Source: Candidatus Fredericiella danica
GTDB lineage: Bacteria > Chloroflexota > Anaerolineae > Caldilineales > Caldilineaceae
Length of the DNA: 64,000 nt
Assembly: GCA_016713335.1 (NCBI GenBank)
Contig: JADJPH010000010.1
Span: forward strand, 1-64,000
Reading direction: 5' to 3'
Below, one piece after another: positions 27,829 to 36,041 of the stretch. Made by a program: the position numbers and the translations under genes. The stretch's first letter is position 1; each line of letters begins with the position of its first letter. Below the pieces are notes generated by a model that worked only from the letters and a program-made list of their open reading frames with translations, was not told the origin of the DNA and made no database searches.

Positions 27829-29001
27829 TTACGCCATGCGCCGCCGGCTTACAAGTGCAAAGCCTGTCAGCGCCAGCACAATCACCCCGCCCAACACCAG
27901 CACCAGCCAGGTGTTTGACTCGCCGCCCGTAACCGGCATGGTCGTTGGCGCATCGCTTGCTGCTACCATGGCAGGTGCCTCAGTGGCTGCCGGGGCCGGT
28001 CGCAGCAACACCTTGTCAATCACGTGAATGACACCATTGCTGGTCTTGATGTCTGGCGTCACGACGTTTGCATCGTTGACCGCGACTTTACCATCGCCAA
28101 CCGTGAAGGTGACAGGAGCGCCCTGCAAGGTATCGGCAGAAGCGCCGTCGCTCAAGTCACTCGACATCACCGCACCGGGCACGACGTGGTAGAGCAGGAT
28201 GTCCTTCAGATCACCGGTCGGGTCGGACAGCAATGCAGCCAGGGTGCCTTCCGGAATCGCAGCAAAAGCCTCATCGGTTGGGGCAAAAACGGTGAGTGGT
28301 CCTTCACCCTTCAGGGCATCGACGAGACCGGCAGCTTCCGCAGCTGCGAGCAGACGGTTAAAGCTACCTGCTGCCGCCGCCGTATCAACGATATCGGTTG
28401 CAGGCATCTCGGCTGCTGCCGCTTCTGGCGCTGCCGAGGCATCAGCCATCGCTTCTGGCGTTGCTTCAGCGCTTGCGGCCAGGGCATCGAGCACAGACTG
28501 CGGGACGAGCACGCTGTCGATGACATGAATCACACCATTGCTTGCCGCAATGTCAGCTGCAACAACATTGGCGTCATTCACCGCGACTTTGCCGTCCGCG
28601 ATCTTGACCGCGAGTTCCTCACCCTGGGCAGTCTTTGCCTGCATGCCGTCGCTCAGGTCAGTCGACATCACTTTGCCTGGCACGACGTGGTAGGTCAACA
28701 CTGCGGTGAGCAGGGCCTTGTCTGCCAACAGCGCATCGACGACTTCCTTCGGCACCTTGGCAAAGGCATCATTGGTGGGGGCAAAGACCGTGACGTCACC
28801 GAGCGCGCTGCCCGCCTGGAGGGCTTCCACCAGACCGGCCTCCTGGACAAGACTGACCAACGTGCTGAAGTCGGCATTGCCCGCCGCGATCGCTACGATA
28901 TCCTGTGGCTCGCTCTGCGCAGCGACAACGCCCGGCAATAGTGCCAGGACGAAGGCGACTGCCAAGAGCGCCCGGATGACGACATGATTCTGCTTGTGCA
29001 T
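27829..29001 (-). CDS. Secreted/surface protein with two fasciclin domains and sorting-like tail
   Basis: 390 residues from ATG 29001, with GGAGAG upstream. A signal peptide (MHKQNHVVIRALLAVAFVLA, cleavage near VAAQS) is followed by two fasciclin (FAS1) domains, at about residues 34-175 and 215-345. Each carries the H1/H2 motifs VTVFAPTNDAFAKVP / LTVFAPTDEAFAAIP and LTYHVVPGKVM / LLYHVVPGAVM, and ends in NGVIHVIDSVL. Ala/Glu-rich linkers join them. The C-terminus is MPVTGGESNTWLVLVLGGVI plus ALVSRRRMA, a hydrophobic helix with a positive tail after an MPxTG motif, much like a cell-wall sorting signal. Adhesion or matrix function is expected for the family. Confidence 0.9.
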   Translation of the reverse strand: MHKQNHVVIRALLAVAFVLALLPGVVAAQSEPQDIVAIAAGNADFSTLVSLVQEAGLVEALQAGSALGDVTVFAPTNDAFAKVPKEVVDALLADKALLTAVLTYHVVPGKVMSTDLSDGMQAKTAQGEELAVKIADGKVAVNDANVVAADIAASNGVIHVIDSVLVPQSVLDALAASAEATPEAMADASAAPEAAAAEMPATDIVDTAAAAGSFNRLLAAAEAAGLVDALKGEGPLTVFAPTDEAFAAIPEGTLAALLSDPTGDLKDILLYHVVPGAVMSSDLSDGASADTLQGAPVTFTVGDGKVAVNDANVVTPDIKTSNGVIHVIDKVLLRPAPAATEAPAMVAASDAPTTMPVTGGESNTWLVLVLGGVIVLALTGFALVSRRRMA

Positions 29002-29147
29002 TGTTTCTCTCCTGTTGTCTAGCTTTGTGATGAATAGATTGTGCATTCTATGTACAAAACATGTAAAGCAATGCGCAAATAATGGACAAAACCTCAGTGG
29101 AGTTCTGTGAGGGTCATCACAATGTGACAAATTTGGTGTAAACAGCA

Positions 29148-29185
29148 CAGCGCCCTGGTCGCAGAAGCTCGCGACCAGGGCGCTG
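29148..29185. terminator. 15-base perfect hairpin between the fasciclin genes
   Basis: CAGCGCCCTGGTCGC at 29148-29162 and its exact complement at 29171-29185, with an 8-base loop. No strong T run on either side, but a likely terminator for the upstream fasciclin gene. Confidence 0.6.
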
Positions 29186-29242
29186 ATTTCAAACTAGATT
29201 GCCATCCCGGCTTGCAGGCTGAGGGATGGTGGCCGTTCGGTG

Positions 29243-30106
29243 CTAGGCGGTGCGGCGGCGGGATACGAACGCTGCGCCGGCAAGGCCCATCAGGGCCAGC
29301 ACGACTACGGCGCTAACAAGCCGCAAAGCCAGCACCGGTCTCTGCACCGGTGTTCCGGCGTGGCTTCGGCGGGCGCCTCGGCGGTGGCCTCAGGGGGTGG
29401 CCTCAGCGGTGGCCTCAGGGGTGGCCTCGGCAGTGGCCTCAGGGGGCCTCGGGTGGCCTCGGCAGTGGCCTCAGGGGTGGCGGTGTTCCGTCGCAGTGGC
29501 GGGCTTTGGCAGCAGGGCGTCGCTTGCCGTCGCGGTTGCTTCGGCAGCGGCCTCAGGCGTTGCTTCTGTTGCAGCCGCCGGACCCGTCGCACCACCCATC
29601 GAAGGCGGCAGCAAAACCTTGTCGATCACGTGGATGACGCCATTGCCTGCCTGAATGTCCTTGGCGGTGATGTTGGCGTCGTTGACAAGTTTCTTGCCAT
29701 CGGCAAAGGTGAACTTCACCGGTTCGCCCTGCGCAGTGGTGGCTTCGCCACCATCATTGATCAGCGCCGCAATCAGGCGCCCAGGGACCACATGATAGAG
29801 CAGTACGCTCTTCAATGCCTCGGGATCGGCCAGCAATTCATCCAGCGCACCCTCGGGCAGCGCGGCGAACGCTTCATCGGTTGGGGCGAAAACCGTGTAG
29901 GTGTCGTCGCCCTTGAGCGTGTCGGTCAGGCCCGCTGCTTCCAGTGCCTGCACCAGGGTTGTGAAGTCTCCAGCCGCAGTGGCGGTGTCGACCAAATCCT
30001 GCTTTTCGCTCATTGTTTGTGCCATGGCATAGCGCACCGGCAGCACCGTTAAGGTGAGCGCCAGCACAGCCATTACCTGGAATATCCAGCGCGTGCGTTG
30101 CTTCAT
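29243..30106 (-). CDS. Secreted/surface protein with one fasciclin domain, frameshifted in C-terminal repeat
   Basis: From ATG 30106 (AAGGAG upstream): signal peptide MKQRTRWIFQVMAVLALTLT ending AMAQT, then one FAS1 domain with DTYTVFAPTDEAFAALPEGA, VLLYHVVPGRL and NGVIHVIDKVLLPP. The chain enters a low-complexity EATPEATAEA-type stretch. The frame is lost more than once between about 29290 and 29490, where repeated GAGGCCAC-type units make indels likely. The true C-terminus is still visible in another phase: AVVVLALMGLAGAAFVSRRR TA ending at 29243, a helix with an RRR tail like the neighbouring fasciclin protein. The two genes are paralogs in tandem. Confidence 0.82.
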
Positions 30107-30297
30107 GAATAAACTCCTTGTGTCACCACTTATCGAAAAAAAGATCAACGAATGACGGCTTGCCAGCCATGATTGCTGGAAGCCGGTCGCCAACAACTTG
30201 ATAACCGGGTTGCGCCATCTCGTGCATTCTAGGCCACTTGATGCACTACGTCAACCAAATCCACCGTACATTTTCGTAATTTTGGGTCGATCGCCAG

Positions 30298-31179
30298 CTA
30301 TTCGCCCACATGGGTCTGCGTCACTCGCTGCACTGCCAGGGCACAATATTCGGGGGAAATGTCAAAACCAATCCAGTGCCGGCCGGTCTGGGCCGCAGCA
30401 ACGCAGGTGGTGCCAGAGCCGGCAAATGGATCCAGGACGACGTCCCCAACGTACGAATAGAGGTGGATCACGCGTTCGGCCAGGGCAACGGGAAACGGCG
30501 CCGGGTGGCCGACACGTTTCGCCGACTCGGGCGGGATGTTCCAAATCGAGAGTGTGGCATCCATGAACTCCTCGCGCCCGATGTCTGATGGACCCTGATC
30601 CGGGCGCCCAAACGCCTGCTTGGCAAAGACCAGGAGGTATTCGTGGATATCGCGCAGCCGCGGCGATTTGGCGCTTTGCCAACTGCCCCATGCACAATTG
30701 CCGCTGGCTCCTTTGCCTTTCTGCCAGATGATTTCTCCCATCGGCAAGAAGCCGGCGTCGATGTGAACGTGATAGAAGTAAGCATGCAACGGGATGTAGG
30801 GTTTCCGCCCCAGGTTTGCAACGTTGATCACATAACGCCCACCAGGCCGGAGCACACGATAGACTTCTGCACCTACTCGATCGATCATCGCCAGATAGTC
30901 GGCCAGACTCAGATCACCTTCGTAGTCTTTGCCGACGTTATAAGGTGGTGAGGTAAAGGCAAGCCCCACGCTGTTGTCCGGTATAGCAGCCATCGATTCT
31001 GAGGACTGGCAGTAGATCCGATCGGCCCAGCCATTGAGGGGCAGTGGCGCGGCTGCTTCCGGCTTGGGTTGTGCGGGAGGCGCATCGTTCTCCTGGTAGA
31101 GTTGACGGCCGTAGAACGCTGATGCGTCGTGCCCCTGACGCTTGCCGACGCCAAAAGCGGATGTAGAAGTGCGTTTCAT
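30298..31179 (-). CDS. Site-specific DNA methyltransferase (beta class), orphan
   Basis: 293 residues. The catalytic motif IV TSPPYN comes first (about residue 78) and the SAM-binding motif I LDPFAGSGTTCVAAAQ last (about residue 245), the beta-class order. The SPPY form favours N4-cytosine methylation, though N6-adenine cannot be excluded. Other family pieces: VYRVLRPGGRYVINVANLG, IIWQKGKGASGNCAWGSW, RDIHEYLLVFAK. There is no restriction endonuclease gene on either side, so it is probably a solitary, regulatory or protective enzyme. Target sequence unknown. Start ATG 31179. Confidence 0.9.
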   Translation of the reverse strand: MKRTSTSAFGVGKRQGHDASAFYGRQLYQENDAPPAQPKPEAAAPLPLNGWADRIYCQSSESMAAIPDNSVGLAFTSPPYNVGKDYEGDLSLADYLAMIDRVGAEVYRVLRPGGRYVINVANLGRKPYIPLHAYFYHVHIDAGFLPMGEIIWQKGKGASGNCAWGSWQSAKSPRLRDIHEYLLVFAKQAFGRPDQGPSDIGREEFMDATLSIWNIPPESAKRVGHPAPFPVALAERVIHLYSYVGDVVLDPFAGSGTTCVAAAQTGRHWIGFDISPEYCALAVQRVTQTHVGE

Positions 31180-31313
31180 GGTTGCGCTGTCGCCGTCCTG
31201 AATATTGCATGGCTAGCCCCGCACCCAACCTGGCCGGGCGCAGTTGCAGGCGCATTGTACCACGTTGGGTGGATTGAATTATCAACCCACGTCAACTATA
31301 ATCGCACCTGCTT

Positions 31314-32462
31314 ATGGACACGATGCCTACAGTTGCCGATATCGAGCACATTGCTGCCAACGACGATCCCGTCGTGCGCAACCTGCAGATCACACAGTGT
31401 TACTACGCGCTGTCGCAGGTGCTTGCTCCGCTGACGGGACACAGCGCCAACTGGTGCACCTTTGCCACCTGGGCGTCGAAGCAGGCAGGGCAGACGATCC
31501 GGCAAGAGGACCTGGCGCGAGCGCTTGAATATGCGATGACCCACGGCCCGGCGCCGCAGGCGGCGGCAACGCCCGGCGAGCCGGCGGCGGCCCAGGCCGA
31601 AGCTCTGGTGCAGCGACGGCTCTGGGAATTGATCGATCCGCGGGCGCCATTCAAACGTGCCAGCGATGCGGTTGCGCGGGGCAACCTCAAAGTCTTTGCC
31701 GAGATTGGCCGCGAGTTTGCCCGTTTCTATGCCACTTGCTTTGCCGGTGATCGCCATGATGAAGCCACGATCGCACAATTCTGCGCTGGGCTCCAGCCCG
31801 GCGACGCCCCCGCCGGGCAGAGTCTGCTGCGCCTGGCATTTCGCACCTACTATTCGGCAATGTTTTCTGTGGACGATAGTGAGCGATCGCAAATAATGTT
31901 GCGTGCTAACCTGGCCATCGGTCTCCACGAACAGACCAGGCTGCAGCCTGAAATCACAGAAGCGATGGAGGCGCCGGTCCTTGACCCCCGCGAACTGGCT
32001 GGCTCGCTACTGGATATGCTTCCGGATTGGGAACTTTGGGGGCAGATCGGCGGTTTATTGAGCCCGTTTGGCGCCAAAGCGTCGGTTGATCGCGTGGTCG
32101 ATCACATGGTGGACACGGTTCGTTACGAAGCGCGTGCCATCATCAGCGACCGGATGATGACATTAAGTTTGCCCAACGACATCCGGCTGCGATTGGGCAG
32201 CGATCTGCGTGCCGATTTTCCACCCCAATTGCAGACAATCACCGATCCAACCTTGCACGACCTGCTTGCCCGCATCGACTTCACGCCGGATAGTGTGAAG
32301 GGGACAGGAGCAAGCGACTGGGCAAATTTCAACCAGCGGATTCACTTCATTGCGGATTTCTTCCGCTGTTATCAGGAGTGGCCGCCGCTCTTCGAACCGC
32401 CGTTTACCGCGAAGCAGGCGCCACAAATCGAGGCAGGTCGGAAGCCAAGAGGGCGGCTGTAG
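31314..32462 (+). CDS. Conserved-looking protein of unknown function
   Basis: 382 residues, ATG 31314 (MDTMPTVADIEHIAANDDPV). No family recognised with certainty. The N-terminal segment ITQCYYALSQVLAPLTGHSA, NWCTFATWASKQAGQTIRQE has a tight His/Trp/Cys pattern that looks like a conserved core. The middle is helical (FAEIGREFARFYATCFAGDR, LLRLAFRTYYSAMFSVDDSE) and the rest is loosely charged. No signal peptide, no membrane helix. It runs towards mutM (tail to tail, 12 bases), so it is a single-gene unit. A soluble helical, perhaps heme- or metal-binding protein is possible but is inference only. Confidence 0.65.
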   Translation: MDTMPTVADIEHIAANDDPVVRNLQITQCYYALSQVLAPLTGHSANWCTFATWASKQAGQTIRQEDLARALEYAMTHGPAPQAAATPGEPAAAQAEALVQRRLWELIDPRAPFKRASDAVARGNLKVFAEIGREFARFYATCFAGDRHDEATIAQFCAGLQPGDAPAGQSLLRLAFRTYYSAMFSVDDSERSQIMLRANLAIGLHEQTRLQPEITEAMEAPVLDPRELAGSLLDMLPDWELWGQIGGLLSPFGAKASVDRVVDHMVDTVRYEARAIISDRMMTLSLPNDIRLRLGSDLRADFPPQLQTITDPTLHDLLARIDFTPDSVKGTGASDWANFNQRIHFIADFFRCYQEWPPLFEPPFTAKQAPQIEAGRKPRGRL

Positions 32463-32473
32463 CAGTACGTCTC

Positions 32474-33316
32474 CTACATCCCCTTGATCAAACCACCCGG
32501 CTGGCAAGTGCGGCAAAAGTTCGTGATCTGCTGATTCGCAGTCACAACGGAGATCATCCCACCGCACCGCGGGCAGGGCTCGCCATCCTTTAGATGTACG
32601 GCAAAGAATTCTCTGGGTTCCAGGTGGATTGACTCGCCCATTCCTTCACGGACGCGGGCGATGGCATCCTGGAGGGTCGAGCGCATCGCCGCATAGAGCC
32701 GATCGATCTCATCACTTTTCAACTGGGTTCGTTTGCGGTAAGGATGCAACTGGGCAGCCCACAGGATCTCATCGGCGTAGGCGTTGCCGATGCCCGCCAG
32801 AAATTCGCTGCGCGTCAGGATGCCTTTGATCTCGCCACGATAAGGTCGCAGCCGCTCACGAAACGTCGCCAGTGAGACCTCCGTCGCCTCCGGCCCCATG
32901 CCCGCAAAGCCGGGCACAATTTCCGGATTGGGCGTTAAGTAGACCTGGCCCATGGTTTTGGCGTCGAAATAGCGCAACTGGCTCTGGTCGCTGAAGGTGA
33001 AGACAAGGTCGGTCTTGGCGCGGCGCTTGTCGGTCGCTGTCGCCAGTTGTAGGCGCCCCGTCAACTTGGGGTTGATGACAAGGAACAACGGCGCCGTACT
33101 GCCGGCTCGGAGGACGTGAAAGACCAGGAACTTGCCGCGGCGCCTGATTTCCGCAAACTCGGCGCCGGTGAGTTGTTCGACAAAGCCCTGATAGGTCAAG
33201 TCACGGACGACGAGCGCCCCGCCAGGTGGCAACACCTCAACGGATTCGATCGGACGTCCCCGCACACGCCGGTTAAGGATCTCACAGACGACCGCTTGTT
33301 CAGGTAGTTCGGGCAT
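32474..33316 (-). CDS. mutM: Formamidopyrimidine-DNA glycosylase (Fpg/Nei family)
   Basis: 280 residues. Base-excision repair enzyme removing oxidised purines with beta/delta lyase activity. Begins MPELPE, giving the catalytic Pro2 and Glu3, and keeps IRRRGKFLVFHVL (Lys of the beta turn), LAGIGNAYADEILWAAQLHP (helix-two-turn-helix) and a C4 zinc finger (CPRCGG, FCRTCQ). NPKLTGRLQL replaces the more usual LGMTG form, and position seven is Q where V is usual, so the exact branch (Fpg against Nei-like) is less certain than the fold. Complete. Confidence 0.88.
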   Translation of the reverse strand: MPELPEQAVVCEILNRRVRGRPIESVEVLPPGGALVVRDLTYQGFVEQLTGAEFAEIRRRGKFLVFHVLRAGSTAPLFLVINPKLTGRLQLATATDKRRAKTDLVFTFSDQSQLRYFDAKTMGQVYLTPNPEIVPGFAGMGPEATEVSLATFRERLRPYRGEIKGILTRSEFLAGIGNAYADEILWAAQLHPYRKRTQLKSDEIDRLYAAMRSTLQDAIARVREGMGESIHLEPREFFAVHLKDGEPCPRCGGMISVVTANQQITNFCRTCQPGGLIKGM

Positions 33317-33369
33317 CGTTGCTTACACCGGATTCGTCAACCTATTCAGATTCACGGGGGGCATTTCAA

Positions 33370-33385
33370 GGGGGGGGGGGGGGGG
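33370..33385. repeat. G16 homopolymer flanked by inverted repeats
   Basis: Sixteen G in a row between CATTTCAA and its complement TTGAAATG, in the 95-base gap between mutM and an ABC ATPase gene. A hairpin with the G run in its loop is possible. Confidence 0.8.
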
Positions 33386-33411
33386 TTGAAATGAACCAAC
33401 GGAAGCGTTGG

Positions 33412-34317
33412 CTAGGTGGCTGAGAGCGTCATGAAGACATCTTCCATGGTCGCAACCCCCGGATGCATGGCCAACACCTGAATGCCGGACAGTTTCAGTT
33501 GCCACTGAACCTCATTGGCGTCGAAGCCGGGCGTGAGCACGGCACGCAGATGGTCGCTGGCCAGCGCAGCATGGTCGACGCCGGGCATCGCTTCGAGCGC
33601 AGTCAATCCCGGCAACAGCGGATCGACGAAGATCTCCCAGACTGCGCCGGGCAGCGCGTTTTTTAGCTCCGCCGGTGACGCCAGCGCCAACAACTGGCCT
33701 GCCCGCATGATTCCAACCAGCGAGCAGTATTCGGCTTCGTCCATGTAGTGCGTTGAAACCATGACGGTGATGCCTTCAGCGGCGAAACCGTAGATCAGGT
33801 CCCAGAAGGCACGCCGTGCAACCGGGTCCACACCGCTGGTCGGCTCATCGAGAAAGAGCAGTCCGGGTTGATGCACGATGGCGACGCCCAAAGCCAGGCG
33901 TTGTCGCCACCCCGCCGATAGGTTGGCGACACGCTGATCGCGGACGGGCGCCAGTCCCAATTCTTCGAGCACGGCGCGTGGGCGTGCGCGATCGCTGACG
34001 CTGTAGACACCGGCATAGAAGGTCAGGTTCTCGAGCACGGTGAGGTCGTTGTAAAGCGCAAATTTCTGCGACATGTAGCCGGTACGCGCACGCACCTGCT
34101 CGGACTCCCGCTCAGAATCAAAGCCCAGAACCGTGGCGCGCCCCTCGGTCGGGCGCAAGAGCCCCATCAGCATCCGCATCGTCGTCGTCTTGCCGGAACC
34201 GTTGGGACCCAGATAGCCCATCACCTGCCCGGCCTCAACCGAGAAAGAGATGTGATCGACCGCAACGAAATCTCCGAATCGCCGCGTCAGGTTCTCCACC
34301 TCAATCACATTCGCCAT
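33412..34317 (-). CDS. ABC-2 type exporter ATP-binding protein (second ATPase)
   Basis: 301 residues; energises the exporter encoded upstream. Walker A GYLGPNGSGKTTTMRMLMG, Q-loop MSQKFALYNDLTV, signature NLSAGWRQRLALGVAI, Walker B LLFLDEPTSGVDP and H-loop VMVSTHYMDEAEYCS. The signature reads LSAGW instead of LSGG. The C-terminal 70 residues (GAVWEIFVDPLLPG) are the usual regulatory tail of this class. Last gene of the operon 37172-33412; an AT-rich gap of 131 bases separates it from the other ATPase. In relatives both ATPases are often fused (YbhF type). Confidence 0.9.
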   Translation of the reverse strand: MANVIEVENLTRRFGDFVAVDHISFSVEAGQVMGYLGPNGSGKTTTMRMLMGLLRPTEGRATVLGFDSERESEQVRARTGYMSQKFALYNDLTVLENLTFYAGVYSVSDRARPRAVLEELGLAPVRDQRVANLSAGWRQRLALGVAIVHQPGLLFLDEPTSGVDPVARRAFWDLIYGFAAEGITVMVSTHYMDEAEYCSLVGIMRAGQLLALASPAELKNALPGAVWEIFVDPLLPGLTALEAMPGVDHAALASDHLRAVLTPGFDANEVQWQLKLSGIQVLAMHPGVATMEDVFMTLSAT

Positions 34318-34448
34318 CGGTCGTGTCCAAAAAAGAAACTAAAATAGTAAATAAAGAGAATTTAGCGATAAATATCGACAATTACATTTGCGATTCTGAG
34401 AGCAAAATAAAAACATCTTCGAGTTGTGGCTCGATCGATTGCACACTT
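34318..34448. other. AT-rich intergenic patch
   Basis: About 65% A+T over 110 bases in a 60% GC region (AAAATAGTAAATAAAGAGAA). It lies between two ATPase genes that should be joined or very close. A short ORF on the plus strand (34323-34583) has no family features and I do not call it. It may hold a promoter for the last ATPase, or be inserted DNA. Confidence 0.5.
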
Positions 34449-35321
34449 TCAAGGTTGCCGCCTGCCGCAGGAATGGCAGCAGGCAAGGCGTTTTACCACC
34501 GCATCCGCCGTGCCCGGCGCAACGCGCAGATGGAGACGCAGGCCAAACCGCTGCACATTCTCTACGTCTGGATCCGCCTCTGACACGGAAACGAGAAGCG
34601 GTTGCGGGTGACCTGCCACCTCAATGATCTGGCCCGCTAGTTGATCGCGGAGCACTGCCGGCGGCGCCTCCCGGATGATCCGTCCGTTCCGCATGAAGCC
34701 AACGCGGGTGCAACGCACCGCCTCATCCATGTAGGGTGTGCTGACCAGCACGGCCATCTCACCATCGTTCAGCAAGGGAATGATCAGGCGCCAGAAGTCC
34801 TGGCGCGTCACCGGATCAACGCCGGTGGTCGGTTCGTCAAGCAGCAGGATATGTGGCCGGTTGACCAACGCCAGCGCCAGCCCCAACTTCTGTTTCATGC
34901 CGCCTGAGAGTTGGCCGGCACGCCGGTCACCAAATTGCGCCAACCCCACAAACTCCAGAATCTCGCGGCTGCGTGGCTTCCATTCGCGGGAGGGCAGCCC
35001 GCGCACTTCGGCAAAAAACTGGAGATTTTCGAGGACAGTTAAATCTTCATAGAGCGCAAACCGCTGCGCCAGATAACCGATTTGTTCGCGCGCAAGTTCG
35101 GCCTGCCGGACCGCGTGGTACTGGCCCAACCAGACGTCACCTGCGCTCGGCAGCAATGCGCCCACAAGCAAACGCAGCAGCGTGGTCTTGCCGGCGCCAT
35201 CGGGACCTACCAGCCCATAGATCTCGCCGGCTGCGACCTCGAGCGACACATCATCCACTGCATGCGTGGCGCCAAATGTCTTGCGCAACCCATCGGCCCG
35301 AATCAGTACCTCGTTGGCCAC
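34449..35321 (-). CDS. ABC-2 type exporter ATP-binding protein (first ATPase)
   Basis: 290 residues. Walker A GLVGPDGAGKTTLLRLLVG, signature QLSGGMKQKLGLALALVNRP, Walker B ILLLDEPTTGVDP, H-loop VLVSTPYMDEAVRCTRVGF, where the histidine is a proline (VSTPYMDE), unlike STHYMDE in its partner. The last residues (CCHSCGRRQP) look unnatural, and the reading frame enters the AT-rich patch, so the C-terminus may be altered. It follows the membrane-fusion gene by seven bases. Together with the ATPase downstream it forms a heteromeric pair. Confidence 0.88.
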   Translation of the reverse strand: MANEVLIRADGLRKTFGATHAVDDVSLEVAAGEIYGLVGPDGAGKTTLLRLLVGALLPSAGDVWLGQYHAVRQAELAREQIGYLAQRFALYEDLTVLENLQFFAEVRGLPSREWKPRSREILEFVGLAQFGDRRAGQLSGGMKQKLGLALALVNRPHILLLDEPTTGVDPVTRQDFWRLIIPLLNDGEMAVLVSTPYMDEAVRCTRVGFMRNGRIIREAPPAVLRDQLAGQIIEVAGHPQPLLVSVSEADPDVENVQRFGLRLHLRVAPGTADAVVKRLACCHSCGRRQP

Positions 35322-35328
35322 ATGTCCC

Positions 35329-35964
35329 TCACCCGCCGAGTTGGTCGAAATGAACGTCCGCCGGCATACCGGGTTTCAGTTTGCCATCCGCCGGGTCCAT
35401 TGCCAGTTCGATCGCAAATACAGTCGTCTTTCGGCTGTCGGTTGTCTGCACATTGCGGGGGGTGAATTCGGCCTTGTCGGCGATATGTGTCACCGTGCCC
35501 ATAAAGGTGTCGTTCGGATAAGAGTCTACGGTGACCGGATACCGTTGTCCAAGACTGATCAGGCCGTAGCGATCTTCCGGCACGTAGACCGTGACTGAGA
35601 GGTCGTTCAGGTCACCCACCGTAATCAGCGGCGCACCGGTTGCGGCAACTTCACCTGGCTCTACGGACCGGTCAAGGACGACGCCACTGATGGGGGTATG
35701 CACCATCTCCTTGCCTACGCCGCGTCCGCCGGCGCTGGCGCTGACTTCCAGTAGCACATCGCCTTCGATAACCGAGTCCCCTTCGTCCGCATGCACTTCA
35801 GTCACACGCCCGCCGGTCACGGCGCCAAGCTGCACCTCTCGGGCCTCGATTGTCCCAGAAATGATTTTGTCATTTGCCGCGCTGGTAGTTTGGGTATAGT
35901 AGTATGCGCCGCCACCGACAACGGCGAGGAGGAGGACTACTGGAATGACTGCTCTGGGATTCAT
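35329..35964 (-). CDS. HlyD/RND-type membrane fusion (periplasmic adaptor) protein
   Basis: 212 residues from ATG 35964 (MNPRAVIPVVLLLAVVGGGA), the N-terminal anchor helix; GGTGG lies just before. The biotinyl-lipoyl halves are IISGTIEAREVQLGAVTGGR / DEGDSVIEGDVLLEVSA and MVHTPISGVVLDRSVEPGEV. The long coiled-coil hairpin usually between them is missing, so the protein is short for the family. The beta-barrel part is YVPEDRYGLISLGQRYPV then GTVTHIADKAEFTPRNVQTT. Adaptor of the exporter operon; in an organism without a typical outer membrane it may act as an extracellular accessory. The shortness is worth noting. Confidence 0.87.
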   Translation of the reverse strand: MNPRAVIPVVLLLAVVGGGAYYYTQTTSAANDKIISGTIEAREVQLGAVTGGRVTEVHADEGDSVIEGDVLLEVSASAGGRGVGKEMVHTPISGVVLDRSVEPGEVAATGAPLITVGDLNDLSVTVYVPEDRYGLISLGQRYPVTVDSYPNDTFMGTVTHIADKAEFTPRNVQTTDSRKTTVFAIELAMDPADGKLKPGMPADVHFDQLGG

Positions 35965-36041
35965 ATGCCACCCACTTTCAATTTCTCCCGCTGGAACGCG
36001 ACGCTGGTCACGCCAGGTATGATTTGGCCGTGGTGATGCGG

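Noticed and set aside
34323..34583. Small ORF in the AT-rich patch
   Set aside because: Crosses from AT-rich DNA into the ATPase gene antisense; no recognisable motif or ribosome site.
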